Shown one piece after another: positions 12,166 to 22,141 of a stretch of DNA of 36,467 nt (position 1 is its first letter; every line of letters starts with the position of its first letter). The stretch is from Gammaproteobacteria bacterium (GTDB lineage Bacteria > Pseudomonadota > Gammaproteobacteria > Eutrophobiales > Eutrophobiaceae): NCBI GenBank assembly GCA_030829985.1, contig JAURNW010000005.1, forward strand, positions 1 through 36,467, read 5' to 3'. The notes beneath the pieces were generated by a model that saw only the letters and a list, made by a program, of their open reading frames with translations, searched no databases and had not been told where the DNA came from. Both the position numbers and the translations under genes were made by a program.

Positions 12166-12912
12166 TTATTTTTCCAGCCAGCCTCCTACTGCTTGTAGTG
12201 GTGTCATATCATCTTCCTTATTTACCCAGGCCGAAATAGCCATTCTCGGTGCCGTTTCAACAATATCGGGTAATTCCGTCATAACAACATAGGTTGATAA
12301 CTCTTTATATAAAGGGATTGATTTAAAACCTAATACGGCAAAGTCATGTTTGAGTTCTTTATTACTGTTTTCACCTGCTTTAACATCGGTTTTAATATCA
12401 AACCCTAACACCGCGATATTAAGTATGAACTTTTTATCTGAAACAGGTTCAGGCGGATTAAATTCTGCAGTCAAGTCCATATCTTTAATTTTTAAACCTA
12501 ACTTTCCAGCTTTTTTACCTGAATCTACTGATAATTTTCTTAACCCAAAAAATGAACGCCACTCTTCTCCATTCATCAGGAAACCCGGCGTATAGACTGT
12601 CTTAAGATTTTTAGAACGCGCATAGCGGCGTTGTCTGGCGGAATACTCCGGGGAGGAAAATCGATCCCGCCAGCCAATATAATTCCAGTAATCCACATGA
12701 AAAGCGACAGGGACGAGTCTATTCCATAACCCGGGATGTGACTTGAGTTCACTGAACCAGCGATCTGCGGGAGGACAACTACTGCAACCCTCAGAGGTAT
12801 AAAGCTCAAGCAGACTCACTTGAGTATCGGGACTGACAATGATCACTTCGGCACGTACAGCCATTGCTGTATAAAGAAGACATACAAATAATAATGAAGT
12901 GAATTTAGACAT
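12166..12912 (-). CDS. DUF1223 secreted thioredoxin-fold protein
   Basis: This 248-residue protein starts with a signal peptide (hydrophobic 6-19, AVRAE cleavage region near 21). The DUF1223 signature follows: VSLLELYTSEGCSSCPPAD, placing a CxxC pair at Cys43 and Cys46, then VPVAFHVDYWNYIGWRDRFSS and YTPGFLMNGEEWR. The family has a thioredoxin-like fold and is secreted; its substrate is not known to me. It is divergent from the alanine symporter gene with 91 bases between starts, and in the same direction as the MFS gene 111 bases further on. Confidence 0.88.
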   Translation of the reverse strand: MSKFTSLLFVCLLYTAMAVRAEVIIVSPDTQVSLLELYTSEGCSSCPPADRWFSELKSHPGLWNRLVPVAFHVDYWNYIGWRDRFSSPEYSARQRRYARSKNLKTVYTPGFLMNGEEWRSFFGLRKLSVDSGKKAGKLGLKIKDMDLTAEFNPPEPVSDKKFILNIAVLGFDIKTDVKAGENSNKELKHDFAVLGFKSIPLYKELSTYVVMTELPDIVETAPRMAISAWVNKEDDMTPLQAVGGWLEK

Positions 12913-13003
12913 GGTGTTAATCCATCAATGCATTGATGTCGATTTGACTAGTCTGTCGAGCTAATGTTCAATAGATTTAAGACATTAATAATTAATAAAC
13001 GTA

Positions 13004-14332
13004 ATGAATCAATTTGAGCAATTCTGGTCTGTCGTGGTTGATCTTATATGGGGACTACCGCTCGTTGTATTCATCCTCGCCACAGCTCTTTACTTTTCAT
13101 ATATCTCCCGATTAAAACCTTTCACTGGTTTTTTTCATGCCGTCGCAATCTTATCGGGTAAATATGACAGTAAAAATGTCCCGGGGGAATTATCACATTT
13201 TCAAGCACTGACCGTTGCGTTATCAGGCACCATCGGCATGGGCAATATAGCCGGAGTCGCTATTGCCATCAGTCTTGGTGGTGCCGGTGCTGTCTTCTGG
13301 ATGTGGGTCGCCGGTCTGTTTGGCATGATCATAAAATTCTTTACCTGCACCCTATCGTGTTTATATCGTAAAGTGGATGAAGAAGGCGTTGAACAAGGTG
13401 GTCCAATGTATTTTATTGAAGGTGGATTGGGCAAGCGCTTCAAGCCACTGGCTATTTTATTTGCTGTTGCAGGTTTGATTGGCTGTATGCCAATTTTTCA
13501 GGTAAACCAAATGGCCAGCCTGTTAGAAAATGAACTCTCTATAACACCACTCTATACAGGCATTGCTACTGCAATCTTTATCGGATTTATCATCATTGGT
13601 GATGTTAAGCGCGTCGGCAAAGTCACTGCGCGTATTGTGCCAATTATGTTTCTGGCTTATGTATTTAGTAGCCTATATGTCATCCTGATTAATTACGATG
13701 CCGTGCCAACAATATTACGCGACATTTATTATAGTGCATTTGGTTCAGAAGCACTTTATGGTGGCGCGACAGGACTAGCATTTAAAGAAGTATTGGTTAC
13801 CGGCATCAAACGCGCTATTTTTTCAAATGAAGCAGGCGTAGGTACAGAAGCTATGGCGCATGGAACGGCCAAAACAAAAGAGCCTGTCCGTGAGGGCCTG
13901 GTTGCAATGCTCGGCCCCTTCATAGATACACACATCGTCTGTACCTGCACAGCATTAGTGATATTAAGTTCGGGCATCTATTCAGTTGATAATGGCATAG
14001 TCATGACTGCTTTATCTTTTAAACAAACACTACCTGGTGTTGGCGATTTGATTGTCTATCTGGTCTTTACCTTATTTGCACTATCAACCATGATCACCTA
14101 TTCCTATTACAGTCTGAAATGTGCCCGTTATCTATTTGGTAAACGTATCGGAAATAAATTCATCTATGTCTATCTGGCGTTTATACCACTGAGCGCTATA
14201 TGGACGCAGATGACGATCATTAACATAATCGACACTATGTTTGCTTTGATGATATTCCCAACCCTGTTATCGACAATATTACTTTCAAGAAAAGTAATTG
14301 ATGAGATGAATCGCTATTTCAATAAACTTTGA
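13004..14332 (+). CDS. Alanine/glycine:cation symporter (AgcS family)
   Basis: This sodium-coupled amino-acid importer of the inner membrane has 442 residues and about ten membrane spans. Family landmarks are ALSGTIGMGNIAGVAIAISLGGAGAVFWMW at about 72-101 (shown as contiguous family core), GGPMYFIEGGLG, and IKRAIFSNEAGVGTEAMAHGTAKT in the C-terminal half. The substrate is presumably alanine or glycine, but family members cannot be separated by eye. It is convergent with asnS, 40 bases apart. Only a loose GAATGTT/AACATTC dyad lies at the join. Confidence 0.92.
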   Translation: MNQFEQFWSVVVDLIWGLPLVVFILATALYFSYISRLKPFTGFFHAVAILSGKYDSKNVPGELSHFQALTVALSGTIGMGNIAGVAIAISLGGAGAVFWMWVAGLFGMIIKFFTCTLSCLYRKVDEEGVEQGGPMYFIEGGLGKRFKPLAILFAVAGLIGCMPIFQVNQMASLLENELSITPLYTGIATAIFIGFIIIGDVKRVGKVTARIVPIMFLAYVFSSLYVILINYDAVPTILRDIYYSAFGSEALYGGATGLAFKEVLVTGIKRAIFSNEAGVGTEAMAHGTAKTKEPVREGLVAMLGPFIDTHIVCTCTALVILSSGIYSVDNGIVMTALSFKQTLPGVGDLIVYLVFTLFALSTMITYSYYSLKCARYLFGKRIGNKFIYVYLAFIPLSAIWTQMTIINIIDTMFALMIFPTLLSTILLSRKVIDEMNRYFNKL

Positions 14333-14372
14333 ATGTTTATTTTTACGCTACTATTAACATTCCTGCGACCAG

Positions 14373-15758
14373 TTAAAACTCGAGGTGTTTAGGCGTGCGC
14401 GGAAAAGGAATGACATCACGAATATTGGTGATGCCTGTTACCAGCATTAACAAGCGTTCAAACCCCAGACCAAAACCGGCATGCGGTACGGTGCCATATT
14501 TACGTGTATCGAGATACCACCAGTAATCCGCTTCATCAAAGTTCATATCATTAATACGTTTTTGTAACATATCGTAACGTTCTTCACGTTGACTTCCACC
14601 AATGATCTCACCAATTGCCGGTACCAGAATATCCATTGCGGCTACTGTTTTTTCATCATCATTCAGACGCATATAAAACGCCTTTATATCTTTTGGATAG
14701 TCATAGACGATAACCGGCTGCTTGAAATGTTTTTCTGTCAGGAATCGTTCATGCTCGGATTGCAGATCACTGCCCCATACAACCGGGTACTCGAATTTTT
14801 GACCACTCTTTTGTAACAGATCAACGGCATCTGTATAGGAAAACCGAATAAAATCATTATTGATAATATTCTCGAGCGTCGACATGAGATTCTTATCCAC
14901 AAATTTGGCAAACAATTCGAGATCTTCCGCACATTCTTCCAGCGTATATTTAATGAGGTATTGAACAAACTCCTGACCCAGAGCCATATCATCTTTTAAA
15001 TCAGCAAATGCCATCTCCGGTTCAATCATCCAGAATTCAGACATATGCCGACTGGTATTTGAATTTTCTGCCCTAAAAGTTGGGCCAAAGGTATAGACAT
15101 TACCCAGACTCAAACAAAACGTCTCGACTGATAATTGACCGGATACGGTCAAGCTGGCTTGTTTTCCAAAGAAGTCCTGTTCATAATCCACAGCACCTGC
15201 TTTCTTTGGAATGTTATCAAGGTCAAGCGTAGTCACATTAAACATTTCACCAGCCCCTTCACAATCAGACCCGGTAATGATCGGTGTATGTATCCATTGA
15301 AAGTCACGTTCCTGCAAAAACTTATGAATTGCAAATGACAGTTTGGAACGAATGCGAAAGATCGCGCCGTACTTATTAGAGCGTGGTCTTAAATGCGCAA
15401 TAGTCCGCAGATACTCATCTGTATGACGTTTCTTTTGTAAAGGAAAATCATCTGGCGATACCCCTAAAATCTCTACTGCTGTTGCACGTACTTCCCATTT
15501 CTGACCTTTGCCGGGAGATTCAACTAATTCACCAGTAACAGAAATCGCTGCTCCGGTGCTCAGCTTTGCAATTTCTTTATAATTGTCGACAACACTATCA
15601 ACAATAATCTGTATATTCGATAGACATGAACCGTCATTCAATTCAATGAATGAAAAGTCCTTGCTTTCCCTTAGAGTCCGAATCCAGCCTTTCAACAAAA
15701 CTGATTCCTGTGCCTGACCAGAATTTAATAAACCAATAATCTTTGTTCTTTCTAGCAT
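14373..15758 (-). CDS. asnS: Asparaginyl-tRNA synthetase
   Basis: AsnRS charges tRNA-Asn and is a class IIb synthetase. The 461 residues comprise an N-terminal OB-fold anticodon-binding domain ([23 protein letters not shown] near 21-43) and the catalytic domain. Motif 2 is near [25 protein letters not shown], and motif 3 is [16 protein letters not shown] near the end. Its presence suggests direct Asn charging rather than reliance only on the transamidation route. It lies 65 bases after mtnC on the same strand and might be read through from it. Confidence 0.97.
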   Translation of the reverse strand: MLERTKIIGLLNSGQAQESVLLKGWIRTLRESKDFSFIELNDGSCLSNIQIIVDSVVDNYKEIAKLSTGAAISVTGELVESPGKGQKWEVRATAVEILGVSPDDFPLQKKRHTDEYLRTIAHLRPRSNKYGAIFRIRSKLSFAIHKFLQERDFQWIHTPIITGSDCEGAGEMFNVTTLDLDNIPKKAGAVDYEQDFFGKQASLTVSGQLSVETFCLSLGNVYTFGPTFRAENSNTSRHMSEFWMIEPEMAFADLKDDMALGQEFVQYLIKYTLEECAEDLELFAKFVDKNLMSTLENIINNDFIRFSYTDAVDLLQKSGQKFEYPVVWGSDLQSEHERFLTEKHFKQPVIVYDYPKDIKAFYMRLNDDEKTVAAMDILVPAIGEIIGGSQREERYDMLQKRINDMNFDEADYWWYLDTRKYGTVPHAGFGLGFERLLMLVTGITNIRDVIPFPRTPKHLEF

Positions 15759-15823
15759 TATTTATCTCTTGATTTTTATGCACACTAACTAATTTGAAAA
15801 CTACTGTCTTCGATGTCTATCAT

Positions 15824-16495
15824 TCAAATATCAATTTCGTCAAAGTCTCTAACGAAGGGATGTTTTGTCGAAACTCCGCTATCTTCCCTTACTAGTTGCA
15901 ACGTGTTTATTCCCGTTTGTTTTGCTGCATCCAGTTCTTCTTCAATATCAGACAAAAATAATATTTCATCTGCGTTCACACCTATTTCAGCGATGATCTC
16001 TTTATAAGAATTTGCATCACGTTTATTGCCGATTCGCGTATCAAAGTAGCCAGAAAATAATTTCGTCAAATCTCCCGCCTCGCTATAGCCAAAGATTAAT
16101 TTCTGCGCCTCTACAGAACCTGATGAATAAACATAAAGTTGTAAATCAGCATTATGCCATTTTACAAGATTTCGTTTTACATCTTCATAGACATGACCTT
16201 TAAAATCGCCAGACTCATAACCAGCCTTCCAGATCATTCCTTGTAAGGCCTTCAATGGCGTGATTTTTTTATCTTCATCAATCCACTGGATTAATTGTTG
16301 CGTGATTAAATCAAGATTATTATCAATACCAGCAAGCTTAATTACTTCATCGAGTTGCTCACGCACGTTTGTTTCGTTCGCATGTAATTTAATGTATTCA
16401 GCTATGTGTGCACGGGCGTATGGAAACAACACATCAACCACAAAAGAAATCGAGGTTGTCGTACCCTCTATATCAGTCAGGATTACGCGGTTCAA
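15824..16495 (-). CDS. mtnC: Enolase-phosphatase E1 (methionine salvage)
   Basis: MtnC enolises and dephosphorylates 2,3-diketo-5-methylthiopentyl 1-phosphate to acireductone. It is a HAD-fold protein of 223 residues with motif I ILTDIEGTTTSISFV at 5-19, VYSSGSVEAQKL carrying the motif II Ser, and FLSDIEEELDAAKQTG as motif IV. It follows mtnD by 5 bases. The product is the direct substrate of the neighbouring dioxygenase MtnD. Confidence 0.96.
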   Translation of the reverse strand: MNRVILTDIEGTTTSISFVVDVLFPYARAHIAEYIKLHANETNVREQLDEVIKLAGIDNNLDLITQQLIQWIDEDKKITPLKALQGMIWKAGYESGDFKGHVYEDVKRNLVKWHNADLQLYVYSSGSVEAQKLIFGYSEAGDLTKLFSGYFDTRIGNKRDANSYKEIIAEIGVNADEILFLSDIEEELDAAKQTGINTLQLVREDSGVSTKHPFVRDFDEIDI

Positions 16496-16500
16496 AACAA

Positions 16501-17052
16501 TCAGGCAGTCAGCGTATTAAAATCAGGAAAGTCCTTTGCAATCTCACTACCCGTAAAGTTGCCAACCCAACCTTCGTCGGTAGTAAAGAAACGGATACAT
16601 TTGAAATAAGGGTCTGTGCCCATATCAAACCAATGTGTGGTATTGGCTGGGACACTGATCAAATCACCTTTTTCGCATAAAGTCGCATAGACCTTGCCGT
16701 CAACATGCAAATAAAAAATTCCGCTACCTTCTATGAAGAAACGAATCTCAAAATCAGCATGAGTATGTTCTGCTAAAAACTTTTGGCGCATAGCGTCTTT
16801 GTCGGGATGATCCGGATTCAAACCCATAACATCAATTGTTTTAAAGTTATATTTTTCATTCAGTTGCTTGATTGCATGATCATATGCCTTCATAACATCT
16901 TCAGATGAAGCGTCTTTAGCCAATGGCTGTCCCGCTTCCCATTTTTCGAGCAAGACATTGATACTTGAAAGTGCCGATGCTATCTCACTGAAATCAGTTA
17001 TTTTTACGCCTTGTTCAGGCTGGTTGTCTGGATAAATTGTAAGTTGCGTCAT
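16501..17052 (-). CDS. mtnD: Acireductone dioxygenase
   Basis: MtnD oxidises acireductone to the keto-acid precursor of methionine and formate (Fe form), or off pathway with Ni. I start it at 17052, not at an upstream frame-compatible codon, for three reasons: it makes an ATGA overlap with the mtnB stop, GAGGAG stands 10 bases before it, and MTQLTIYPDN is the family start. With 183 residues on this numbering, the metal ligands fall at His96, His98, Glu102 and His140, the positions known for the Klebsiella enzyme. Formate from the Fe reaction could feed Fhs, encoded elsewhere in the window. Confidence 0.96.
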   Translation of the reverse strand: MTQLTIYPDNQPEQGVKITDFSEIASALSSINVLLEKWEAGQPLAKDASSEDVMKAYDHAIKQLNEKYNFKTIDVMGLNPDHPDKDAMRQKFLAEHTHADFEIRFFIEGSGIFYLHVDGKVYATLCEKGDLISVPANTTHWFDMGTDPYFKCIRFFTTDEGWVGNFTGSEIAKDFPDFNTLTA

Positions 17053-17657
17053 GGCTGTATAACTCCTCGCAGGGTTAAATCGCATTTAAACAGGAATTCA
17101 AGTGCTTCAGTATATTTTAATGCATCATCGATCGAATTTCCCCAGGTATAAAAACCATGTCCACGAATCAGGTAGGCCGGAATAACACCGGGATTATTCA
17201 TATAATCATCCACCAGTAGAGCCAGGCGCCGGATATCCTGATCATTCTCAAAAACCGGAATACTGACCTGGGTCACGTGCGTAGTGATACCGGGAAAAGC
17301 TTTTAATAACTCATAGTCTTTCAGTACAACTTCGTTTGTTGCAAGCTGTGAAAGCAAAGTCGCATTGATTGAATGTGCATGCAAGATGGCATTCGTTTCA
17401 GGATAGTGTTGGTAAATCTGGACATGCAGACCGGTTTCAGCGGAAGGTTTGTTTCCATCCAGTGATAAACCAGCACTATCTATTCGCATGATATCCGTAG
17501 CCGTCATCCGCCCTTTATGCTTACCGGAAATGGTTATGGCAATTTCATTTTTGTCTATCCGAGCAGAAAAATTACCACTGGTAGCAGGAACCATACCCCA
17601 ATCGTAGAGTATTCTCCCTGCATCGACCAGTTGCTGCGCGAGTTGGTTAAAATTCAT
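17049..17657 (-). CDS. mtnB: Methylthioribulose-1-phosphate dehydratase
   Basis: MtnB dehydrates methylthioribulose 1-phosphate, the step before MtnC. It is a class II aldolase-fold zinc protein of 202 residues. It shows GMVPATSGNFSARID at 21-35, HAHSINATLL with two zinc histidines at about 98-100, and RGHGFYTWG with another. It opens the mtnB-mtnD-mtnC set, overlapping mtnD by 4 bases. Genes for the earlier steps (mtnA, and mtnK or mtnN) are not in the window. Confidence 0.95.
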   Translation of the reverse strand: MNFNQLAQQLVDAGRILYDWGMVPATSGNFSARIDKNEIAITISGKHKGRMTATDIMRIDSAGLSLDGNKPSAETGLHVQIYQHYPETNAILHAHSINATLLSQLATNEVVLKDYELLKAFPGITTHVTQVSIPVFENDQDIRRLALLVDDYMNNPGVIPAYLIRGHGFYTWGNSIDDALKYTEALEFLFKCDLTLRGVIQP

Positions 17658-17739
17658 AATCTGTATGCTTTTAAAATAATGTGGAATATAACATAGAGCA
17701 AGTAACTCTCTACAAGAGTATTAAACAGTGATTTAATGT

Positions 17740-18675
17740 TTAATCGATTATGCGTATATATTCATCCGCTGCTTCCCGACTGGTGCCAACCAGTAAACGA
17801 GAACCTCCATCACTTCCCTGCTCTATATGCCCGGCAACATCTATCTGTTCACCTGTTCTCGCTTGTCCAATATAAGTTGCAGTATAGGACACAACCTCAG
17901 TTATCGTTTCATGTTCGATCAAATAGCGCGCGGGAAAATCATAAGCATAAGTATCATCTGTAACTCTGGCAACAATATTGGCTCTCCCCTTTTTTTTATA
18001 GGGCCCTTTTTCAATATATTGTTCAACAGCATTCGGGATCATACTAATATCAACCCTGGTATTTCCTGAAATACATTTATTATATTTCCTTAACTCGTGT
18101 TTTTTATATTGCTCATATGTTAATGCACAGCCACGTCGATGATAGGCATCTTTCCATGAAGCTTCGCTCAAAGATTCAAGTTTGGATATTTTAATTTCAT
18201 TTTTTATGAGCTTTCTAGCAGCAAAAAACTGTTTTCGTCCATAGATGACAATATCAATATCTGATTCTTCATTATGCGTATCCAGCATTAATGAACCTGT
18301 GATACCTATATTTTTCTGATCTACACCTGCTTCCAGTAAGCGATTAATAATTGTTATTGCATCACGTTGTTTATCATCGGCAGATGATAAATTCAATAAC
18401 CGTAAAACGGTTGCTTCAGGTCTAAAGATTTTATCGACTGATTCAAAAGGAATTCCGTGTAGTAAACTATCGGCATAATCACTATGGAAATTAAATTGCG
18501 GATACGATTTAGAGATGTATTCAGCGGCTTGCTTTGTGCTGAGCTTATGCATTCCAGCGTCATCTTTAATATAGCGTAACCAGCACAGGGCGCGGCCATC
18601 TTCCTGATATTCGCTGACCACTGCAAAATATAATGTGTCTGCAATAGCAATGTAATCTTTTGGCCGAATGAACAT
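17740..18675 (-). CDS. Predicted nucleotidyltransferase (pol-beta superfamily, archaeal-like)
   Basis: This 311-residue protein has a minimal nucleotidyltransferase core: GITGS at 124-128, then SDIDIVIYG carrying Asp139 and Asp141, and a likely third Asp in RVDISMIP. An N-terminal region of about 115 residues precedes the core, with FIRPKDYI, DGRALCWLRYI and IPFESVDKIFRPE. A C-terminal region follows with a DYPARYLIE-like segment. The overall plan recalls predicted nucleotidyltransferases best known from archaea (COG1665 type), by memory rather than by search. It starts 3 bases after tag, so it is co-transcribed with the DNA glycosylase and probably with actP. Substrate unknown; nucleotide transfer to a small RNA, protein or metabolite is possible. 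Confidence 0.7.
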   Translation of the reverse strand: MFIRPKDYIAIADTLYFAVVSEYQEDGRALCWLRYIKDDAGMHKLSTKQAAEYISKSYPQFNFHSDYADSLLHGIPFESVDKIFRPEATVLRLLNLSSADDKQRDAITIINRLLEAGVDQKNIGITGSLMLDTHNEESDIDIVIYGRKQFFAARKLIKNEIKISKLESLSEASWKDAYHRRGCALTYEQYKKHELRKYNKCISGNTRVDISMIPNAVEQYIEKGPYKKKGRANIVARVTDDTYAYDFPARYLIEHETITEVVSYTATYIGQARTGEQIDVAGHIEQGSDGGSRLLVGTSREAADEYIRIID

Positions 18676-18678
18676 TCG

Positions 18679-19242
18679 TTAATTCTTTAATTCACGATGT
18701 CGAAAACAATCGACAGTATGGTCATTAACCATACCAATAGCCTGCATAAATGCGTAACAGATAGTGGGGCCGACAAAGGTAAAGCCACGTTTTTTTAAAT
18801 CCTTAGACATCCTTTCAGAGATATCCGTTCTGGCTGGAATAGTTTGTAAGGATTTCCACAGATTTTGAATTGTTTTATGATCTGTAAATTGCCAGATATA
18901 ATGATTGAATGTTCCAAACTCTTCACGTACTTGAATAAAGGCCTGCGCGTTTTTTACAGCGCTTCTGATTTTAAGTTTATTCCTGATGATATCCGAATTA
19001 TTCAACAAGGACTGAATCTTTGATTCCTTATAGCTTGCAATTTTATTATAATCAAACCGATCGAATGCGATTCGATAAGCAGGCCTCTTTTTGAGAACTG
19101 TGATCCAGCTCAAACCAGCCTGGGCACCTTCAAGCACAAGAAACTCAAATAATTTTCTATCAGAATGCAGTGGTACACCCCATTCCTTGTCATGATATTT
19201 AATATAGAGTGAATCACCTTCACACCACTGACATCGTTTCAT
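18679..19242 (-). CDS. tag: DNA-3-methyladenine glycosylase I
   Basis: Tag removes 3-methyladenine from alkylated DNA, starting base excision repair. Its 187 residues equal the E. coli protein in length. The zinc ligands fall on the same numbers: Cys4 (KRCQWC), His17 (YHDKEWG), His175 and Cys179 (NDHTVDCFRH). The core FEFLVLEGAQAGLSW is canonical. It sits 7 bases after actP and 3 bases before the nucleotidyltransferase gene. Confidence 0.97.
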   Translation of the reverse strand: MKRCQWCEGDSLYIKYHDKEWGVPLHSDRKLFEFLVLEGAQAGLSWITVLKKRPAYRIAFDRFDYNKIASYKESKIQSLLNNSDIIRNKLKIRSAVKNAQAFIQVREEFGTFNHYIWQFTDHKTIQNLWKSLQTIPARTDISERMSKDLKKRGFTFVGPTICYAFMQAIGMVNDHTVDCFRHRELKN

Positions 19243-19249
19243 TTAATAT

Positions 19250-20920
19250 TTAGTGCTGAACACTTCCCTCTGAACCCAGGCCTGTTTGTGAACGGACATA
19301 TTGATCTTCAAAAGCTAATGCCTCTGCACGTGCCGATTCAGAATTATCAAATTTAGAAATTATATAGATTGATATAAATGCAGCGCTCATAGAGAAAAGT
19401 GCCGGGTGCTTATAGGGGAATATTGCTTTTGTGTTTCCAAGGATATCAACCCATATAGTCGGCCCGAACAACATGCATAGGACTGCTGTGATTAAACCGA
19501 TACTGCCTCCAATGAAAGCACCTCGGGTCGTTAATCTTTGCCAGAACATCGAGAGAAACAGTACCGGAAAGTTAACACTCGCTGCGATAGCAAAGGCAAG
19601 TCCAACCATATAGGCGACGTTCTGTTGTTCAAAGATAATACCCAGAAAGATAGCTGCAATGCCCAGAATAATCGTCGCAATCCTGGATACGCGTATTTCT
19701 TCACCTTCCAATACTTCACCATGTTTTATTACGCTTGCGTAAAGATCATGTGAAATAGCAGAGGCACCAGACAAGGTTAAGCCGGAAACCACAGCCAGAA
19801 TAGTAGCGAAAGCCACTGCGGAAATAAAACCTAGAAAGATCTCACCGCCAACGGCCTTGGACAAATGAATCGCCGCCATATTATTGCCACCGAGGATTCC
19901 GCCAGTTTCCGGATCCAGAAACTCAGGGTTATTAACTAATAGTACGATCGCACCGAAACCGATAATGAATGTCAGTATATAAAAATAGCCTATAAACCCA
20001 GTCGCAAAGAAAACCGACTTGCGTGCTTCCTGCGCATCAGGCACGGTAAAAAAACGCATTAGAATATGTGGTAAACCGGCAGTACCAAACATAAGTGCCA
20101 ATCCAAGCGAGATAGCTGACACAGGATCAGAGACCAGACCGCCCGGCGACATGATGTTAATACCGCTTTTATGGACTTGAACGGCATTGACAAACAGTGT
20201 TTCAAAAGAAAAATTCATTTGATACATCACTGCAAGCGCGATGAAGGTTGCGCCAAATAATAATAGTACTGCCTTGATAATCTGTACCCAGGTAGTTGCT
20301 AACATACCACCAAAAGTCACATACAAAATCATCAGTATGCCGACTATTACAACAGCATAATGATATTCAAGACCGAATAAAATTTGTATCAACTTCCCCG
20401 CACCAACCATCTGGGCAATCAAATATAATAAAACAACGGTCAGTGTCCCACATGCCGATAAGCTTCGGATAGGCAGTGGTCGTAAACGATAACTTACGGC
20501 ATCAGCAAACGTGTATTTGCCCAGGTTACGTAAGCGTTCGGCCAGTAAAAAAAGAATGATCGGCCACCCAACGAGAAAACCGATAGAGTAAATAAGTCCA
20601 TCAAAGCCACTAGCGAATACTAAACCTGAGATTCCCAGAAAAGACGCAGCGGACATATAATCACCCGCAATAGCCAATCCATTCTGGAAACCGGTTATCT
20701 GCCCACCAGCCGCATAAAAATCTTTCGTGCTCTTTGTGCGGCGTGCCGCCCAATAAGTAATACCTAATGTTGCTGTTACAAAAATCAGAAACATCGTAAT
20801 TGCAGTAACGTTAACGGGCTGCCGTGTCACATCCCCCTGGATGGCATCTGCAGCAGTTGATAGTGCGGGTAAAAACAATATATAAATAGTGAAGAAAAAA
20901 CTTTTAACAGAATTAATCAT
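19250..20920 (-). CDS. actP: Cation/acetate symporter ActP
   Basis: ActP is a sodium:solute symporter that imports acetate and other short monocarboxylates. I start it at 20920, which has AAGGA upstream, overlaps the DUF485 stop by 8 bases and gives the usual signal peptide (to about ALSTAADA). The longer frame adds only ten unlikely residues. The protein is then 556 residues with about 13 membrane spans. Landmarks include [35 protein letters not shown] and [15 protein letters not shown]. Acetyl-CoA synthetase is not in view. Confidence 0.95.
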   Translation of the reverse strand: MINSVKSFFFTIYILFLPALSTAADAIQGDVTRQPVNVTAITMFLIFVTATLGITYWAARRTKSTKDFYAAGGQITGFQNGLAIAGDYMSAASFLGISGLVFASGFDGLIYSIGFLVGWPIILFLLAERLRNLGKYTFADAVSYRLRPLPIRSLSACGTLTVVLLYLIAQMVGAGKLIQILFGLEYHYAVVIVGILMILYVTFGGMLATTWVQIIKAVLLLFGATFIALAVMYQMNFSFETLFVNAVQVHKSGINIMSPGGLVSDPVSAISLGLALMFGTAGLPHILMRFFTVPDAQEARKSVFFATGFIGYFYILTFIIGFGAIVLLVNNPEFLDPETGGILGGNNMAAIHLSKAVGGEIFLGFISAVAFATILAVVSGLTLSGASAISHDLYASVIKHGEVLEGEEIRVSRIATIILGIAAIFLGIIFEQQNVAYMVGLAFAIAASVNFPVLFLSMFWQRLTTRGAFIGGSIGLITAVLCMLFGPTIWVDILGNTKAIFPYKHPALFSMSAAFISIYIISKFDNSESARAEALAFEDQYVRSQTGLGSEGSVQH

Positions 20921-21233
20921 CAGTAGCATTCCTTGCATGCTCAACAACATCTTTAACTAATTGGTCAAACTCAGAATTAGCACGATAGACATAAATACCG
21001 GTAAGCAAAAAACTTAAAAATATGATGAACAACGCAACGGGAATACCCCAGGTAATGATTTGACCTTCTATAACAGGTATTGCAAATATATGTGGTGCAA
21101 AAGCAATGATCAGGATGAAGCTAAAATAAGTAATTAATAAAATACTGGCTAGACACCAACTAAACCAACCACGTTTTAATTCCAGCTCATGAAATTCAGG
21201 ATCTGCATAAATCCGTCGATAAATCTTTTGCAT
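20913..21233 (-). CDS. DUF485 membrane protein (YjcH-like)
   Basis: This 106-residue protein has two membrane spans (about 28-50 and 60-82) and the family start with [22 protein letters not shown]485 proteins accompany actP in proteobacteria as YjcH; the role is thought to be linked to acetate uptake but is not established. AGGGG lies 7 bases before the ATG. The stop overlaps the actP start, arguing for coupled translation. Confidence 0.9.
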   Translation of the reverse strand: MQKIYRRIYADPEFHELELKRGWFSWCLASILLITYFSFILIIAFAPHIFAIPVIEGQIITWGIPVALFIIFLSFLLTGIYVYRANSEFDQLVKDVVEHARNATDD

Positions 21234-21331
21234 GTATTTCCCCTGATTTTTGTTGTTTTTATTATGGTAACACAGGCATTACAGAATTCGTTCCTGAACA
21301 ACAAATAGTGATACTTCTGACTAAATTAATA

Positions 21332-22096
21332 TTATTCATAGCTAGCTGCATTTTGGCCCGTATTAGTCAGTGACTCTCCGCCATCTACTGTCAATATTTG
21401 TCCACAAATAAAATCATTATCCAGCAGATAGTACAGTGCTTGGGTAATATTCTCTGTTGTACCTTGTTTTTGTACAGGAATACCGCTAACGCGCCAATCG
21501 ATATAATCCTGAGATCGCTCACTCGCAGGCAAAACTACTCCCGGAGCCAGTGCATTAACACGAACAGCAGGTGCTAATTCGAGTGCGGCCAATTTAGTAA
21601 ATTCTGCGAGTGATTTTTTGGACAACAAATACGCTGAGTATTGATATTGATTAAATGCAATCTTGTTATCGATAATATTAATGACACTGCCGGTCTTGCA
21701 TTGCTTGGCAAAAGCCTTTGTAAGAAAGTAAGGTGTCATTAAATTAACTTTGAACTGTTTTTCCAACACTTCCTCAGAAGTGTTCATCATAGTTACCTGA
21801 TCATAAACAGAGGCACTATTAATCAACACATTTAGGTCGGGAAATCGTTTATGTGTGCTCCTGATTAATTTACCAACATCATTCGATTGGTTAAAATCAA
21901 ACTGGAATATGTCGCATTCAACACCTGTTTGTCGGCATAGCTCAGCAGTTTCATTCGCTGCCTCCGATGAGGTGTTATAGTGTATAGCAATATTATAGCC
22001 AGCCTCAGCCAATGCATTACTGAAAACTTTACCTAAGCGAACAGCACCTCCGGTGACTAATGCAGTACCTTTTGACATTTTTTTTGATTTCGGCAT
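21332..22096 (-). CDS. Pteridine reductase (PTR1/FolM-like SDR)
   Basis: This 254-residue short-chain dehydrogenase has two marks of pteridine reductases. The cofactor motif is TGxxxRxG (Thr15 to Gly22, with Arg20) rather than the usual TGxxxGxG. The usual catalytic Ser is replaced by Asp143, followed by Tyr156 and Lys160 at the spacing of PTR1 (Asp-13-Tyr-4-Lys). The C-terminus GQILTVDGGESLT also fits PTR1. Such enzymes reduce dihydropteridines such as dihydromonapterin or dihydrofolate with NADPH. It is divergent from an HPPK gene with 45 bases between, which supports a folate or pterin role. Confidence 0.82.
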   Translation of the reverse strand: MPKSKKMSKGTALVTGGAVRLGKVFSNALAEAGYNIAIHYNTSSEAANETAELCRQTGVECDIFQFDFNQSNDVGKLIRSTHKRFPDLNVLINSASVYDQVTMMNTSEEVLEKQFKVNLMTPYFLTKAFAKQCKTGSVINIIDNKIAFNQYQYSAYLLSKKSLAEFTKLAALELAPAVRVNALAPGVVLPASERSQDYIDWRVSGIPVQKQGTTENITQALYYLLDNDFICGQILTVDGGESLTNTGQNAASYE

Positions 22097-22141
22097 ATTG
22101 GTTATCTTTATTGTATTTTAATCTTATTAGCATGGCAGCGC

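Noticed and set aside
14333-14372. GAATGTT/AACATTC dyad between agcS and asnS as a bidirectional terminator
   Set aside because: The stem is only 7 A/T-rich bases with a long loop and no proper T-run on either side.
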